Below are positions 26,242 to 35,906 of a stretch of DNA of 64,000 nt, piece after piece. The translations under genes were made by a program, and so were the position numbers. The stretch is from Sphingobacterium spiritivorum (GTDB lineage: Bacteria > Bacteroidota > Bacteroidia > Sphingobacteriales > Sphingobacteriaceae), in NCBI RefSeq assembly GCF_016725325.1, contig NZ_CP068083.1, positions 186,001-250,000 on the forward strand. The letters run 5' to 3'. The notes under the pieces are model-generated. The model worked only from the letters and a program-made list of their open reading frames with translations. It had not been told where the DNA came from and did not search any database. How positions within the stretch are numbered: position 1 is the stretch's first letter; each line of letters opens with the position of its first letter.

Positions 26242-26799
26242 TTATTTTAAAAAAATATAAATCAGGGCTGACATATATTCCAGTGGCCCCATATGAGATT
26301 TGAGCACACGAAATGCCCGGTAGGATAAGGTTCGACAGGACTCCACACTGACATTCATTATGCTGGCAATCTCTTCGTAGGAAAATTCCATATAGTACTT
26401 AAGATACAATACTTCTTTCTGACGCTTGGGTAGCTTATCTATTTCCTGCTTGACCTTCTGCACATTGATATCCTGATTTTCCTTCAGAATAAGATCCAGT
26501 TCATGTGAACCGATAGCCCATACATTTTCCGGCAGACTCTCCAGAGGTTCATATACATCTGCTTTCTTCCGTTTCAGAATTCTTCTTCTCAAAGCCGAGA
26601 ACAGGTAATACTTAACATCCACATCCTTTGCAATACGCGGATTATCATAGAGATCCAGAAACAAATCATGTATACAGTCAAGGACAGTCTCGCGGTCTGC
26701 ATGAAACTTGAGACCAAAAGCAAACAGATCCTCTATATATTGCTGATAGATAGATTCAAATGCCTTTGCATCACCATGTATAAAATTAGACCAGGACAT
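26242..26799 (-). CDS. ECF sigma factor (FecI-like, system D)
   Basis: The 185-residue protein has sigma region 2 (FESIYQQYIEDLFAFGLKF, VLDCIHDLFLDLYDNP, YLFSALRRRILKR) and region 4 (IDKLPKRQKEVLYLKYYMEFSYEEIASIMNVSVESCRTLSYRAFRVLKSHM) and no region 1.1 or 3, as expected for ECF factors paired with FecR in Bacteroidota. It would direct RNA polymerase to the downstream SusC/SusD/EEP genes when released by FecR. The FecR gene follows only after the intervening Fic gene, 1.4 kb away. Start ATG 26799 gives the normal family length. Confidence 0.93.
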   Translation of the reverse strand: MSWSNFIHGDAKAFESIYQQYIEDLFAFGLKFHADRETVLDCIHDLFLDLYDNPRIAKDVDVKYYLFSALRRRILKRKKADVYEPLESLPENVWAIGSHELDLILKENQDINVQKVKQEIDKLPKRQKEVLYLKYYMEFSYEEIASIMNVSVESCRTLSYRAFRVLKSHMGPLEYMSALIYIFLK

Positions 26800-27021
26800 T
26801 ACTTCGCTGTTGGGATTTTCACGGGTTGAATTAAGTCGCTAATTTGAACAAATGATGTTAAGCCTGTATATCTTTTATTTTAAATATGTGTAAAATAAGG
26901 ATAAAGCCTAATGTATTCGATCAAAATCAGCCAGGTTTATAAAATGCTGTACTAAAGATAGTACTATCTCTTATAATATCCCAAATGAATCCGTAAATAA
27001 AGTAAGAGACTAATCAAATGT

Positions 27022-27043
27022 CAGCGGATAGGTATACCCGCTG
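27022..27043 (-). terminator. Weak terminator-like hairpin after the WG-repeat-like gene
   Basis: CAGCGG and CCGCTG pair (6 bp, 10-base loop) 15 bases after the stop at 27058. On the minus strand only ACATTTGATT follows, so it is a poor intrinsic terminator. Confidence 0.3.
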
Positions 27044-27057
27044 TGTTGCGAAGACGG

Positions 27058-28551
27058 CTAAGGTCTGACATATTCTACCTTGCCGGAGCTATCTATCAGA
27101 ATCGCACCACCGAGTACCGATTGACCGGATGGCAATACATTGCTGATATCTCCCGGCAGCTGTATCCTTATTTTATTATCCACGACTTTGACATTGATGA
27201 TATTCAACTTTAACTCTTCCAGGATCGATTGATCAGCGCCAAACATCACATTGACAATATATACATTTGCTTTGGAGTATGCAGCCATCAGAATCGGCTT
27301 GCCTCCGTCGAGATCAAAGCGCCGAAGATCCTGTGCCGGACGGTATCCGGACAATACTTTACCATTTACGTCCAGCAGCATTACCCAGTCACGGTTATCG
27401 CCGCCGGATACATTAGGATCGACCGCTGAAGCCACACGAACGAATCCAGGTTTTTGATCCAGATATTCAATACGTGTCATACGCTTGATAGACGGCAATC
27501 CATTCATCAACATTTTAGGCTGACTCAAGTCAAAGATATAGTGTTCACCTTTCGTATTTTTTCCGTCTACAAATGGAAATTCGGGATTACTGCTCATATT
27601 TTCCAGCTGATATTTTTCATCAACCAGAAGTTTTCCATTATGTATGATATTCGTCAGATTCTTACCATTACGATTCACAGACACCACAAAATACAAAGAA
27701 GAGCTTTTTGGATCCTTTATGACAGACTGTACATAATTTACACCTGCTTCAAAAGGCAAAACCAAAGCTTTCGCATCGGTATCATATACACCCGCCAGTT
27801 CATTTTTCTTTACCAAATACAGATTATCCTTCATATGATTCACAGCAGTATATGCATAGGGTACCACCTGCTGTTTAGTAACATAATCGTAAAGCCCGAA
27901 TCCCTGACCGTCTGCAGAGGCTAATATTTTATCCCCTTTAATCCAGTCCGTATTAACATGCTGCGTACTGTACACAAAATTTTTATCTAAAATATTCTTA
28001 CCGTAATTGTCTGCCAGATAGTACTCATTATCCGCTACCATAAGATAAGAAGCTCCGAAAGAAGATAAAGGAATAATATTTTTAAGAACAGGTTCTACAA
28101 CGACAACTTCAGATTTGTTCATCGCACCGTAGCGTCCCCCCTTTTTGAATAAAACCAGTTCTTTATCTTCATAAGGAAATGCAGGAATGGTAAAATCTGC
28201 CTTTTTAATAGCATTCGTACTCAAATCCAGTATATCAATATCCTGATATTCATCGGATACAAATCCTCCTCCGTCATTTGCTCCTTTCACGTTATTAGCA
28301 ACATAAGCCGCTCCTTTATCTGCTATAAAAATTAAAGGTTTCTTCTCATTGAAAGACGCAATTTTATCCCCTGCAGCATTTAGTATAATCTTATCCTTAC
28401 TATCTTTTTTAGAAGTAAGCAAAAGAAAATTCTGCACTTTCTTTCCTTCATATTTCTTTTGATATTCTTTTGGAATGTCCTGTCCGAAAGCGAAAGTTGC
28501 ATAGAGCATAAAGCCTAAACTAAATAAAACTGAAATTCTTTTACTATTCAT
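27058..28551 (-). CDS. Secreted WG-repeat-like beta protein
   Basis: The 497-residue protein starts with a Sec signal (MNSKRISVLFSLGFMLYATFAFGQ). The rest is beta-rich with degenerate repeats of the type GGRYGAMNKSEVVVVEPVLKNI, GQGFGLYDYVTKQQVVPYAYTAV and ELAGVYDTDAKALVLPFEAGV, which recall WG repeats (WGxxDxxGKxVIPxxYD). No catalytic motif, lipobox or membrane helix is visible, and no C-terminal T9SS domain. WG-repeat proteins are thought to form beta-propeller-like binding surfaces. The gene stands alone, divergent from the alcohol dehydrogenase with 231 bases between them. The family call is moderate and the function unknown. Confidence 0.6.
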   Translation of the reverse strand: MNSKRISVLFSLGFMLYATFAFGQDIPKEYQKKYEGKKVQNFLLLTSKKDSKDKIILNAAGDKIASFNEKKPLIFIADKGAAYVANNVKGANDGGGFVSDEYQDIDILDLSTNAIKKADFTIPAFPYEDKELVLFKKGGRYGAMNKSEVVVVEPVLKNIIPLSSFGASYLMVADNEYYLADNYGKNILDKNFVYSTQHVNTDWIKGDKILASADGQGFGLYDYVTKQQVVPYAYTAVNHMKDNLYLVKKNELAGVYDTDAKALVLPFEAGVNYVQSVIKDPKSSSLYFVVSVNRNGKNLTNIIHNGKLLVDEKYQLENMSSNPEFPFVDGKNTKGEHYIFDLSQPKMLMNGLPSIKRMTRIEYLDQKPGFVRVASAVDPNVSGGDNRDWVMLLDVNGKVLSGYRPAQDLRRFDLDGGKPILMAAYSKANVYIVNVMFGADQSILEELKLNIINVKVVDNKIRIQLPGDISNVLPSGQSVLGGAILIDSSGKVEYVRP

Positions 28552-28782
28552 TATAGATTAATATATTTTAAACGAAAATATAAATCAGAAAACACAATAA
28601 CAAACTGTTTATCTGGCAAAAATTTAAACCGTAGCCTAATACCTACAATTGCTTGAAATACATCAGAAAACATTCCGGATCTGATGCACAATTTTATTAC
28701 AAAAAATAAACACAAACATCTCTTCCTGCATAAAACAAAAGCTGTACATTCATGTTAGCTTTAAAAAAACAAACAATATACT

Positions 28783-29829
28783 ATGATTACAACAAAAGGA
28801 TACGCAGCACAAACTCCAACTTCGGATTTGGCCGAATGGGAATTTGAGCGTCGTGAAGTAGGTCCACATGATGTACAATTTGACATTCAGTACTGTGGTG
28901 TCTGTCACTCAGATCTTCATCAGATACGCAACGATTGGTTTCCGGGCATATTCCCAATGGTTCCGGGACACGAAATTGTAGGTAAAGTCATCAAAGTAGG
29001 TGAACACGTAACCCGTTTCAAAGTAGGTGACCTAGCTGGAACAGGATGTATGGTGGATTCCTGCAGAACCTGCCCCAACTGCCAGGAAGGACTGGAGCAA
29101 TATTGCGATAATGGAAATATCCAGACGTACAACGGAATCAACAAGTATACGGACGGAGCCCCTACTTATGGAGGATATTCCAATACAATAGTTGTCAATG
29201 AAGATTTCGTATTGCATGTCCCTTCTTCTCTTTCTCTAGCTGCTACAGCACCTTTATTGTGTGCCGGCATTACCACTTATTCTCCGTTGAGACATTGGAA
29301 AGTAGGTAAAGGGCATAAACTGGCGGTATTGGGACTGGGTGGACTGGGACATATGGCCGTTAAATTTGGTGTCGCATTCGGTGCAGAAGTAACGGTACTC
29401 AGTACTTCACCCAATAAAGAGGCTGATGCACGTAAATTAGGAGCACATCATTTCGTAGTTACTACGGATCCGGAACAAGTAGCAAAAGCTAAAAATTCAT
29501 TTGATTTTATCCTGGATACCGTTAGTGCTGAGCATGATATGACTATGTATATGTCTCTTTTGAGGACAAATGGTGTACATATCATTGTAGGTGTACCTCC
29601 TGAAGCGCATAAAATACCGGCTTTCGCATTTATTGACAGACGCAAAAGTGTGGCAGGATCAGGAATCGGAGGCATTGCCGAGACTCAGGAAATGTTAGAT
29701 TTCTGTGCGGAACATCAGATTGTTTCGGAAATCGAACTTATTGATATCAAAGATATTCAGACGGCTTATGATCGGATGATCAAAGGAGATGTAAGGTATC
29801 GTTTTGTTATTGACATGGCGACATTATAA
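28783..29829 (+). CDS. Zinc-dependent NAD(P) alcohol dehydrogenase, YahK/cinnamyl-alcohol type
   Basis: The 348-residue protein of the MDR superfamily has catalytic zinc ligands Cys41 (GVCHSD), His63-Glu64 (PGHE) and a later Cys near GLLCAGITTY. Structural zinc ligands are Cys94, Cys97, Cys100 and Cys108. A Rossmann segment GLGGLGHMAVKFG lies near 183-195, followed by TVLSTS, the Ser-ending strand that in this subfamily favours NADPH. The sequence pattern matches the YahK/AdhC branch, which reduces a broad range of aldehydes in the cytoplasm. It is a single-gene unit with its own terminator. It is not evidently linked to the neighbouring SusCD systems. Confidence 0.93.
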   Translation: MITTKGYAAQTPTSDLAEWEFERREVGPHDVQFDIQYCGVCHSDLHQIRNDWFPGIFPMVPGHEIVGKVIKVGEHVTRFKVGDLAGTGCMVDSCRTCPNCQEGLEQYCDNGNIQTYNGINKYTDGAPTYGGYSNTIVVNEDFVLHVPSSLSLAATAPLLCAGITTYSPLRHWKVGKGHKLAVLGLGGLGHMAVKFGVAFGAEVTVLSTSPNKEADARKLGAHHFVVTTDPEQVAKAKNSFDFILDTVSAEHDMTMYMSLLRTNGVHIIVGVPPEAHKIPAFAFIDRRKSVAGSGIGGIAETQEMLDFCAEHQIVSEIELIDIKDIQTAYDRMIKGDVRYRFVIDMATL

Positions 29830-29845
29830 TCTCTGGTAAAATTTT

Positions 29846-29874
29846 AAACAGCTATCCGCCCGGATAGCTGTTTT
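29846..29874 (+). terminator. Intrinsic terminator of the alcohol dehydrogenase gene
   Basis: AAACAGCTATCC and GGATAGCTGTTT form a perfect 12-bp stem with a 4-base loop (29846-29873), followed by a T. The hairpin starts 16 bases after the stop codon. Confidence 0.8.
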
Positions 29875-30175
29875 ACTGCTTATCGAAAGATAAATTTCGG
29901 TTTTTGAGTAACAAAACTTACTCATATTCTTCTATTTAGCTACAGAAAACCAGCTGCTTTACTTATTTTTTATACATCATTAAACCCGGGAATATACAGA
30001 TATGCTCAAAAAGGTTTATATTTACACTATAACAAGAATTTACTGGCCTGTTATGACTTTTACCAATGCTTGTATATCAGATATCATGACGAATGACTAT
30101 ATGATAGCAATCTTATAAAAGGCTTACATCCGATAACTAACCTTACACTAAAAACACTATACTTGTTTTCGTCAG
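29875..30175. other. Intergenic region upstream of the system F sigma gene
   Basis: No gene or convincing RNA structure is visible. The region is AT-rich and presumably holds the promoter of the sigma factor gene, but no full TTTG-N19-TAnnTTTG match could be identified. Confidence 0.4.
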
Positions 30176-30769
30176 ATGACTGCAACAGATTTAAATAAAG
30201 AAATCATTCTTCAGTTTTCAGGAGGAAGTGCGCAAGCATTTGAACATATCTATAAACGATATTCGAAAATCATTTATAAGCGACTTCTTTTCCTCCTCAA
30301 AGATCCTGAAACGGCAGATGAAATTCTTCAGAGTCTGTTTATCAAAATCTGGGATATGCGCGAGACTATTGATGCAGATAAGCCTTTTTCATCCTATATT
30401 CTACGTATGGCAGATCATATGGCAATAGATGTATTCAGAAAACTGACACGGGACAAGAAGTTACAAAAGGAAATTTGGGACAATTTTATAGAGTACAGTA
30501 CTTCACCAGATGAAGATTATATCTATAAAGAAAATCTGAATATACTTGAACAAGCTATCGAACAAATGCCTCCGCAGCGAAAATTGATCTTCAGATTGTG
30601 TAAGATGGAAGGAAAATCATATAAAGAAGTGAGTGAAGAGTTAAACATTTCGTATTCAACAATCAGCAATCAACTGGTAATGGCTATGAAATTCCTTAAA
30701 AAATATGCCATAGAACACGAGAACACATTAAAATCAGCTCTTATTTTAATGATTTTCAAAGATTTTTAA
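30176..30769 (+). CDS. ECF sigma factor (FecI-like, system F)
   Basis: The 197-residue protein has region 2 (FEHIYKRYSKIIYKRLLFLLKDPETADEILQSLFIKIWDMR) and region 4 (QAIEQMPPQRKLIFRLCKMEGKSYKEVSEELNISYSTISNQLVMAMKFLKKYA), the two-domain ECF layout. It is the first gene of the plus-strand cluster and is followed by its FecR partner 89 bases later. Activation should follow ligand sensing by the STN-containing SusC encoded downstream. The ATG at 30176 gives the typical family length. Confidence 0.94.
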   Translation: MTATDLNKEIILQFSGGSAQAFEHIYKRYSKIIYKRLLFLLKDPETADEILQSLFIKIWDMRETIDADKPFSSYILRMADHMAIDVFRKLTRDKKLQKEIWDNFIEYSTSPDEDYIYKENLNILEQAIEQMPPQRKLIFRLCKMEGKSYKEVSEELNISYSTISNQLVMAMKFLKKYAIEHENTLKSALILMIFKDF

Positions 30770-30858
30770 TTTTTTTTATTTTTTTCTCCTTTTTGAATAG
30801 TGAGTTTTTTGTTTTTGAACGTATTCATATCAGAACCGCGTCCAAAAGCCGACAATTC

Positions 30859-32064
30859 ATGAAAAATACAACTGAGCTGAACCTATTACTAAAAAAATAT
30901 CTTACAAAAAAGATAGATAAAGATGAATACGACATCTTATTCCTTAAACTTTCTGAGCTCAGTGATGATGAACTAAAAAAAATTGTACAGCAAGAGCTTG
31001 GTTCGGTTGATGCTGACACAGACTTAGCCGATGAACTGATCGATCAAAGACTGCTCAGTATTTACGGAAAGATTAATTCTACTATTGCCAGCAAATCAGC
31101 CTACAGCATTTCCTCCTATTCCAATAAACCCTCATCAGGGATATTTCGTACATGGGGCTGGATTGCTGCAGCGGCCAGTATTCTTATTGTTTGCGGACTG
31201 TTCTTATTTAACAGGCCTGAAACTTTAGAGAACAATCCGGCTATTGCACACAAATCCGACGATGTACATCCGGCCATATCTGCAGCTACCCTGACTTTTG
31301 AAAATGGCAGAAAAATAAATCTCGACACTGCCATAACAGGTGTGATCTATGAAGAAAAGGGGTTCCGGATTATAAAAAGCAAAGATGGACTGATCTCCTA
31401 TGAATATGATAACAAACATGAAATAGAAACCAAAACCAATATTATTGAAACACCTAAAGCTGCCTATACCATGGTAGTTCTCCCCGACGGATCCAAAGTA
31501 CACCTGAATGCGATGTCTTCCATCCGTTATCCGGTGACATTCCAGGGCGATAAAAGGGAAGTAACCTTAGTCGGAGAAGGTTTTTTTGAAGTAGTTAAGA
31601 ATTCCGCCAAACCTTTTATTGTTCATACAGAAGGACAAGATGTGGAAGTGTTGGGAACGACATTCAACATCAACACATACGATGCAAAAAAAGGAGTTAA
31701 AACAACATTGGTAGAAGGAAAAGTAAGTATTACACTACCCAACAAGACCAGTATGATCCTGCATCCGGGTGAGCAGGCATTGGCAAAGGACATGATTACC
31801 GTCCGTCATGTCAATGTCGAAGAGATCACTGCCTGGAAAGAAGGCAAATTTGTGTTTAACAACACCTCTCTCCTGTCGGTAATTGCAGAAATAGAACGTT
31901 GGTACAATGTAGAGTTTATATTTACAGACAAGAATTTTAAAGACGAACCGTTATCCGGTTCTATTTCCAGAGATGTTATGTTATCCGATCTGCTGGATGT
32001 TATACAGATGAATACAAGTTACAAATTTAAAATCGACGAAAGGAGGATAATGGTTAAACACTAG
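30859..32064 (+). CDS. FecR-family anti-sigma factor (system F)
   Basis: The start at 30859 (MKNTTELNLLLKKYLTKK) is preferred to an ATG at 30793, because the extra 22 residues are not FecR-like. The 401-residue product has the N-terminal anti-sigma helices (LLLKKYLTKKIDKDEYDILFLKLSELSDDELKKIV), a transmembrane helix (WGWIAAAASILIVCGLFLF), the FecR core (ETPKAAYTMVVLPDGSKVHLNAMSSIRYPV, KREVTLVGEGFFEVV, VEVLGTTFNINTY) and a C-terminal part that contacts the STN domain (SLLSVIAEIERWYNVEFIF). It follows the sigma gene and precedes SusC by 180 bases. Those 180 bases contain a minus-strand RNA candidate. Confidence 0.93.
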   Translation: MKNTTELNLLLKKYLTKKIDKDEYDILFLKLSELSDDELKKIVQQELGSVDADTDLADELIDQRLLSIYGKINSTIASKSAYSISSYSNKPSSGIFRTWGWIAAAASILIVCGLFLFNRPETLENNPAIAHKSDDVHPAISAATLTFENGRKINLDTAITGVIYEEKGFRIIKSKDGLISYEYDNKHEIETKTNIIETPKAAYTMVVLPDGSKVHLNAMSSIRYPVTFQGDKREVTLVGEGFFEVVKNSAKPFIVHTEGQDVEVLGTTFNINTYDAKKGVKTTLVEGKVSITLPNKTSMILHPGEQALAKDMITVRHVNVEEITAWKEGKFVFNNTSLLSVIAEIERWYNVEFIFTDKNFKDEPLSGSISRDVMLSDLLDVIQMNTSYKFKIDERRIMVKH

Positions 32065-32075
32065 ACCTAAAGAAA

Positions 32076-32169
32076 TAAAAAACTGGAGATGTTCGCACCA
32101 TCCCCAGTCATAAGCGGTCATATATACCTAATTGGCCTAAGAAAGTAACAAACTATTTTTTAAACCAAC
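32076..32169 (-). ncRNA. Candidate cis-antisense sRNA opposite the susC leader (system F)
   Basis: A minus-strand promoter (TTTG-N19-TATATTTG, 32205-32175) is followed about 70 bases later by a 10-bp stem (32108-32099 with 32091-32082, loop of 7) and a T-rich tail (TTTTTTATTT). The single G-U pair in the stem would be an A-C mismatch on the plus strand, and only the minus strand has the T tail. The ~94-nt RNA has no open frame and is fully antisense to the region between fecR and susC. The Bacteroides DonS family has this position and orientation. Confidence 0.7.
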
Positions 32170-32174
32170 CTGTA

Positions 32175-32205
32175 CAAATATACGTAAATCAGCGAGTTGA
32201 CCAAA
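32175..32205 (-). promoter_or_regulatory. Consensus promoter of the antisense RNA
   Basis: On the minus strand TTTG (32205-32202) and TATATTTG (32182-32175) are separated by exactly 19 bases, an exact match to the Bacteroidota housekeeping promoter. It points away from susC, into the fecR-susC gap. Confidence 0.75.
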
Positions 32206-32244
32206 ACTGCTGTAGTGCGCTGTATCTGTACGCAACCAAATCTT

Positions 32245-35200
32245 ATGAAAGAAAAAGTCTATGCATTTATATCCAGGTTTTGCATAGTTGTGAAAAACCG
32301 GATACATGAATGCAGAATTTCCAAAAGCGTTATTCTAGCCATGAAACTAATCCCATTGCTATTGTTCGCCTTCATGTTTCATGTAAATGCTCATACTTTC
32401 GGGCAAAACATCAATCTAAAAGTAAGGAATGAGCAACTTATTAATGTACTGAAAGAGATCCAGCGTCAAAGTGGGTATAACTTCTTGTTTAACTCTCATT
32501 TCGTCAAGATCTCCAAACCCGTATCGGTGGCTGTCGCCAATGAGAACATCAACGATGCCCTGGCACTGATTTTTCAGAATCAACCTTTTGATTTTGTGAT
32601 TACAGACAAAATCATAACCGTAAAGGCTAAAGAATCTGTAGCAATTGCCGGATCGGCTGCAATGGTTCAGCAAAAGGTGGTCACAGGAAGAGTTGTAGAC
32701 CAGAAAGGACAGCCTCTCTCCGGAGTGACTGTAACCGAACTGGAGACCAATAATTCTACCGCAACAAATAACGATGGTGCATACAGGCTTACCTTGAGAA
32801 ATAACAATGCTACTCTTCAGTTTAATCTATTGGGATTCGGAACTGTACGCCGTAAGGCTGCAGACAATGTGCTCAATGTTTCTCTTGCACCGTCGGATAT
32901 AGGTATGGATGAAGTCGTTGTTACTGGTTTCCAGAAACTGGATAAACGCAAGTTTACAGGCTCGGTGAGTCAGGTTGACAAAAATGTGATTGATCGCTCA
33001 GGAGCAATTGACGTTTCCAGAATGCTGCAGGGGGCGGCAGCGGGTGTCAGCGTACAGAATACTTCCGGAACTTTCGGATCTACTCCAAAAATCAGGATTC
33101 GTGGTAACTCCTCCATCAGTGCCAATCAGGAACCACTCTACGTCATCAACGGAGTTCCGATCACCTCTCCTTCCAATGTCGCTGTAAGTCAACTCTATTC
33201 CGGAGATCCGGCTTCTGTATTAGGATCAGCCATCGCAGGACTGAATGCTCAGGATATAGAAGATATCGTAATCCTGAAAGACGGAGCTGCAACAGCCCTG
33301 TACGGAACAAGAGCAGCAAACGGAGTTATCTCTATCACAACCAAATCAGGTGCGTACAATCAGCGGAATGTCAACTTTTCTACCGCTTTATCGCTGGGTA
33401 TCAAACCGAATATCAAAAATTTCAACCTGATGAATTCACAGGAAGAAATGGGATTGTATAAGCAAATGTATGATATGGGATACCTGTCCAATGCCAACTG
33501 GCCTACCTATACAGGAGCTTATACGGAGACATACAAACAACTTGCACTTAGAAATATCAACCTTGATCAGGCTTATGCGGAATTGAATAAATCAACTATG
33601 GCCAATACAGATTGGTTTGATGTATTATTCCGCAACAATGTTGTTCAGGAACACTCTCTTTCATTTAACGGAGGATCAGATAAGAATACGTATTACCTGT
33701 CCGGTAGTTATGCACATGATGACGGACAGGCTATAGGCTATAATATGGACCGCTTTACGGTAGATGCACGTAATGTATTTAACATCACAAGCAAACTGAA
33801 ACTGGATGTCAATCTCAACTGGTCATACCGCGATCAGTTTACACCCGGAACATATAATAGTACAACCACATATTCGGATATCTCCAGACAATTTGAGATC
33901 AATCCGTTCCTGTATGCGATGAATACCAGCCGTACCATGTATCCATATAATGAGGATGGCTCATATAAATATTATACTGAAAATCTGGCCCCCTTCAATA
34001 TTATTGAAGAGTTAAAAGAGAACTTTACACAAGTCAAATCTCAGGATATCAAACTGAATATCAGACCATCCTATCAAATCACAAAAGCATTACGCTATGA
34101 CCTTACACTATCATTGCGAAAAACAAACAACAGCTATGACCATACGGTTACAGAAAGATCTAATGTCGCTAATGCCTACCGTGTAGATTATAATGATGTA
34201 TTACGTGGTCAGAACACATTGCTGTATCAGGATCCTGCAGATCCGAACGGATACAAAGAGACTATTTTGCCACGTGGAGGTTTTCTGTATGCACGCTCTA
34301 ACTGGGGTAAAAATCTGTATATCAGAAATCAGTTGAACTTCAATCAGAAATGGTCCAAACACGCTGTGGACGCATTGGCAGGTATGGAAATCAGCAGTGA
34401 CCGTATAGATCGCCAGTATACCAAAGGAATAGGCTATCTGTACTATGGAGGAAAAATTATATCCCCGAGTAAATTAGCAATGATCCATTCTGTAAATACA
34501 GATGACCGGGTCTACATCGAGTCTTTCGAAAACGAAAACAGGACGGGCTATTATGCCAATGTACAATATTCATTTCTGGAAAGATATAATATTGAAGCCG
34601 GAGGACGTATGGATGCCAGCAATATGTTTGGCCGTATGACCCGTTCTAAGTTTTTACCCAACTACAGTGTCGGTGTTTCATGGAATATTGATCGTGAAGA
34701 TTTCTTCAAAAAAGGAGCAATCAGCGAGACTGTGGATTATTTAAAATTACGGGGTAGTTATGCATTGCGCGGTAATGCTTACCAATCCTCTCCACTGAGA
34801 AGTGCTGCATTTATCAACAAAACAAGACTGGATGCTCAAAACAGTGATATCGGTGTAAATGTCTCTTCTCCTGAATTGTATAACCTCAACTGGGAGAAAG
34901 ATTATATCAAAAACGTAGGTTTAGAATTTGGTTTATTTGATAAACTGACCTTTGTGGGAGAATACTATGACCGTAAAAATAAAGATCTGATTGCAACAAT
35001 CAATGTGGCGCAGGAAGAAGGATTTGAGACCAAAACCGTCAACTTCGCCAGCATGACTAACCGCGGAGTGGATTTGACTATAGGGATCAAAAATATCCTG
35101 AACAAAGAACATCTGAAATGGGATGCCAACTTTATATATGGTTATGTAAAGAATAATGTAATCGGAGGAGAACTGGAATCTTCCTTATTAACACAGATCA

Positions 35201-35895
35201 CCCGCTCGAATGGCTATCCGCTTAACGGCAAGCCTTATGAAGGGTTGTATGCTTTCCGCTTTGCCGGGCTGAATGAAGACGGACGTCCTACATTCTGGAA
35301 AGGCGATCAGCGTGTAACCGGTATTATTGCCAGTGAAAAAGATCGTTCGCTGATTGAATATATGGGTACAAGACAACCGCTGGGTACAGGATCGCTTTCT
35401 AACTCCGTGCAGTACAAAGGTTTTGAGTTCCGCATATTCATTACCTATGCTTACGGTCACAAAGTATTTATGTCTCCTATTGCTGCACGTTCTTATGATG
35501 ACAGCGGATCCAAATCTGCCGATCTTAATTATCGCTGGCAGACCATTGGAGATGAAAACTACACCAATGTACCCGGACTGTTGAGTACCATACAGCGGAC
35601 ATACCTTGGTACAGTTTCCAATATTGACGAGGTGGCCTATAACAGAAGTAATTTCAGAGTTGCAGATGCCAGCGTAATCCGTCTTAATGAATTAATGGTT
35701 TCATACGAATTAGGGCGTCTGATCAACAAGAAATATCCTTTTGTAAAAAATGCACGTATCATTCTTTCAGGAAATAATCTGTATTACAAAGCCAGTGACA
35801 AGCTGAGAGGTGTAGATCCTGAATTATTATTGACAGGCGGTACATCTTTGCCTAACCCAAGATCATATTCACTAAGATTAACCGTAGGTTTTTAA
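32245..35895 (+). CDS. SusC/RagA-family TonB-dependent transporter with STN domain (system F)
   Basis: The start at 32245 (MKEKVYAFISRF) is chosen over an ATG at 32197, whose extra codons overlap the antisense promoter region. The product has 1216 residues with a long basic n-region, a hydrophobic core (LAMKLIPLLLFAFMFHVNA), and an STN domain (NLKVRNEQLINVLKEIQRQ, SGYNFLFNSHFVKISKP). It continues with a carboxypeptidase-like domain (GRVVDQKGQPLSGVTVTE), the linker MDEVVVTGFQKLDKRKFTGS, a plug (NQEPLYVINGVPI, ATALYGTRAANGVISITTKSG) and a barrel ending RSYSLRLTVGF. It would import the substrate and signal through FecR. The ligand is probably a peptide or glycopeptide, given the metallopeptidase downstream. 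Confidence 0.95.
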   Translation: MKEKVYAFISRFCIVVKNRIHECRISKSVILAMKLIPLLLFAFMFHVNAHTFGQNINLKVRNEQLINVLKEIQRQSGYNFLFNSHFVKISKPVSVAVANENINDALALIFQNQPFDFVITDKIITVKAKESVAIAGSAAMVQQKVVTGRVVDQKGQPLSGVTVTELETNNSTATNNDGAYRLTLRNNNATLQFNLLGFGTVRRKAADNVLNVSLAPSDIGMDEVVVTGFQKLDKRKFTGSVSQVDKNVIDRSGAIDVSRMLQGAAAGVSVQNTSGTFGSTPKIRIRGNSSISANQEPLYVINGVPITSPSNVAVSQLYSGDPASVLGSAIAGLNAQDIEDIVILKDGAATALYGTRAANGVISITTKSGAYNQRNVNFSTALSLGIKPNIKNFNLMNSQEEMGLYKQMYDMGYLSNANWPTYTGAYTETYKQLALRNINLDQAYAELNKSTMANTDWFDVLFRNNVVQEHSLSFNGGSDKNTYYLSGSYAHDDGQAIGYNMDRFTVDARNVFNITSKLKLDVNLNWSYRDQFTPGTYNSTTTYSDISRQFEINPFLYAMNTSRTMYPYNEDGSYKYYTENLAPFNIIEELKENFTQVKSQDIKLNIRPSYQITKALRYDLTLSLRKTNNSYDHTVTERSNVANAYRVDYNDVLRGQNTLLYQDPADPNGYKETILPRGGFLYARSNWGKNLYIRNQLNFNQKWSKHAVDALAGMEISSDRIDRQYTKGIGYLYYGGKIISPSKLAMIHSVNTDDRVYIESFENENRTGYYANVQYSFLERYNIEAGGRMDASNMFGRMTRSKFLPNYSVGVSWNIDREDFFKKGAISETVDYLKLRGSYALRGNAYQSSPLRSAAFINKTRLDAQNSDIGVNVSSPELYNLNWEKDYIKNVGLEFGLFDKLTFVGEYYDRKNKDLIATINVAQEEGFETKTVNFASMTNRGVDLTIGIKNILNKEHLKWDANFIYGYVKNNVIGGELESSLLTQITRSNGYPLNGKPYEGLYAFRFAGLNEDGRPTFWKGDQRVTGIIASEKDRSLIEYMGTRQPLGTGSLSNSVQYKGFEFRIFITYAYGHKVFMSPIAARSYDDSGSKSADLNYRWQTIGDENYTNVPGLLSTIQRTYLGTVSNIDEVAYNRSNFRVADASVIRLNELMVSYELGRLINKKYPFVKNARIILSGNNLYYKASDKLRGVDPELLLTGGTSLPNPRSYSLRLTVGF

Positions 35896-35906
35896 TTGAA
35901 CAAACT

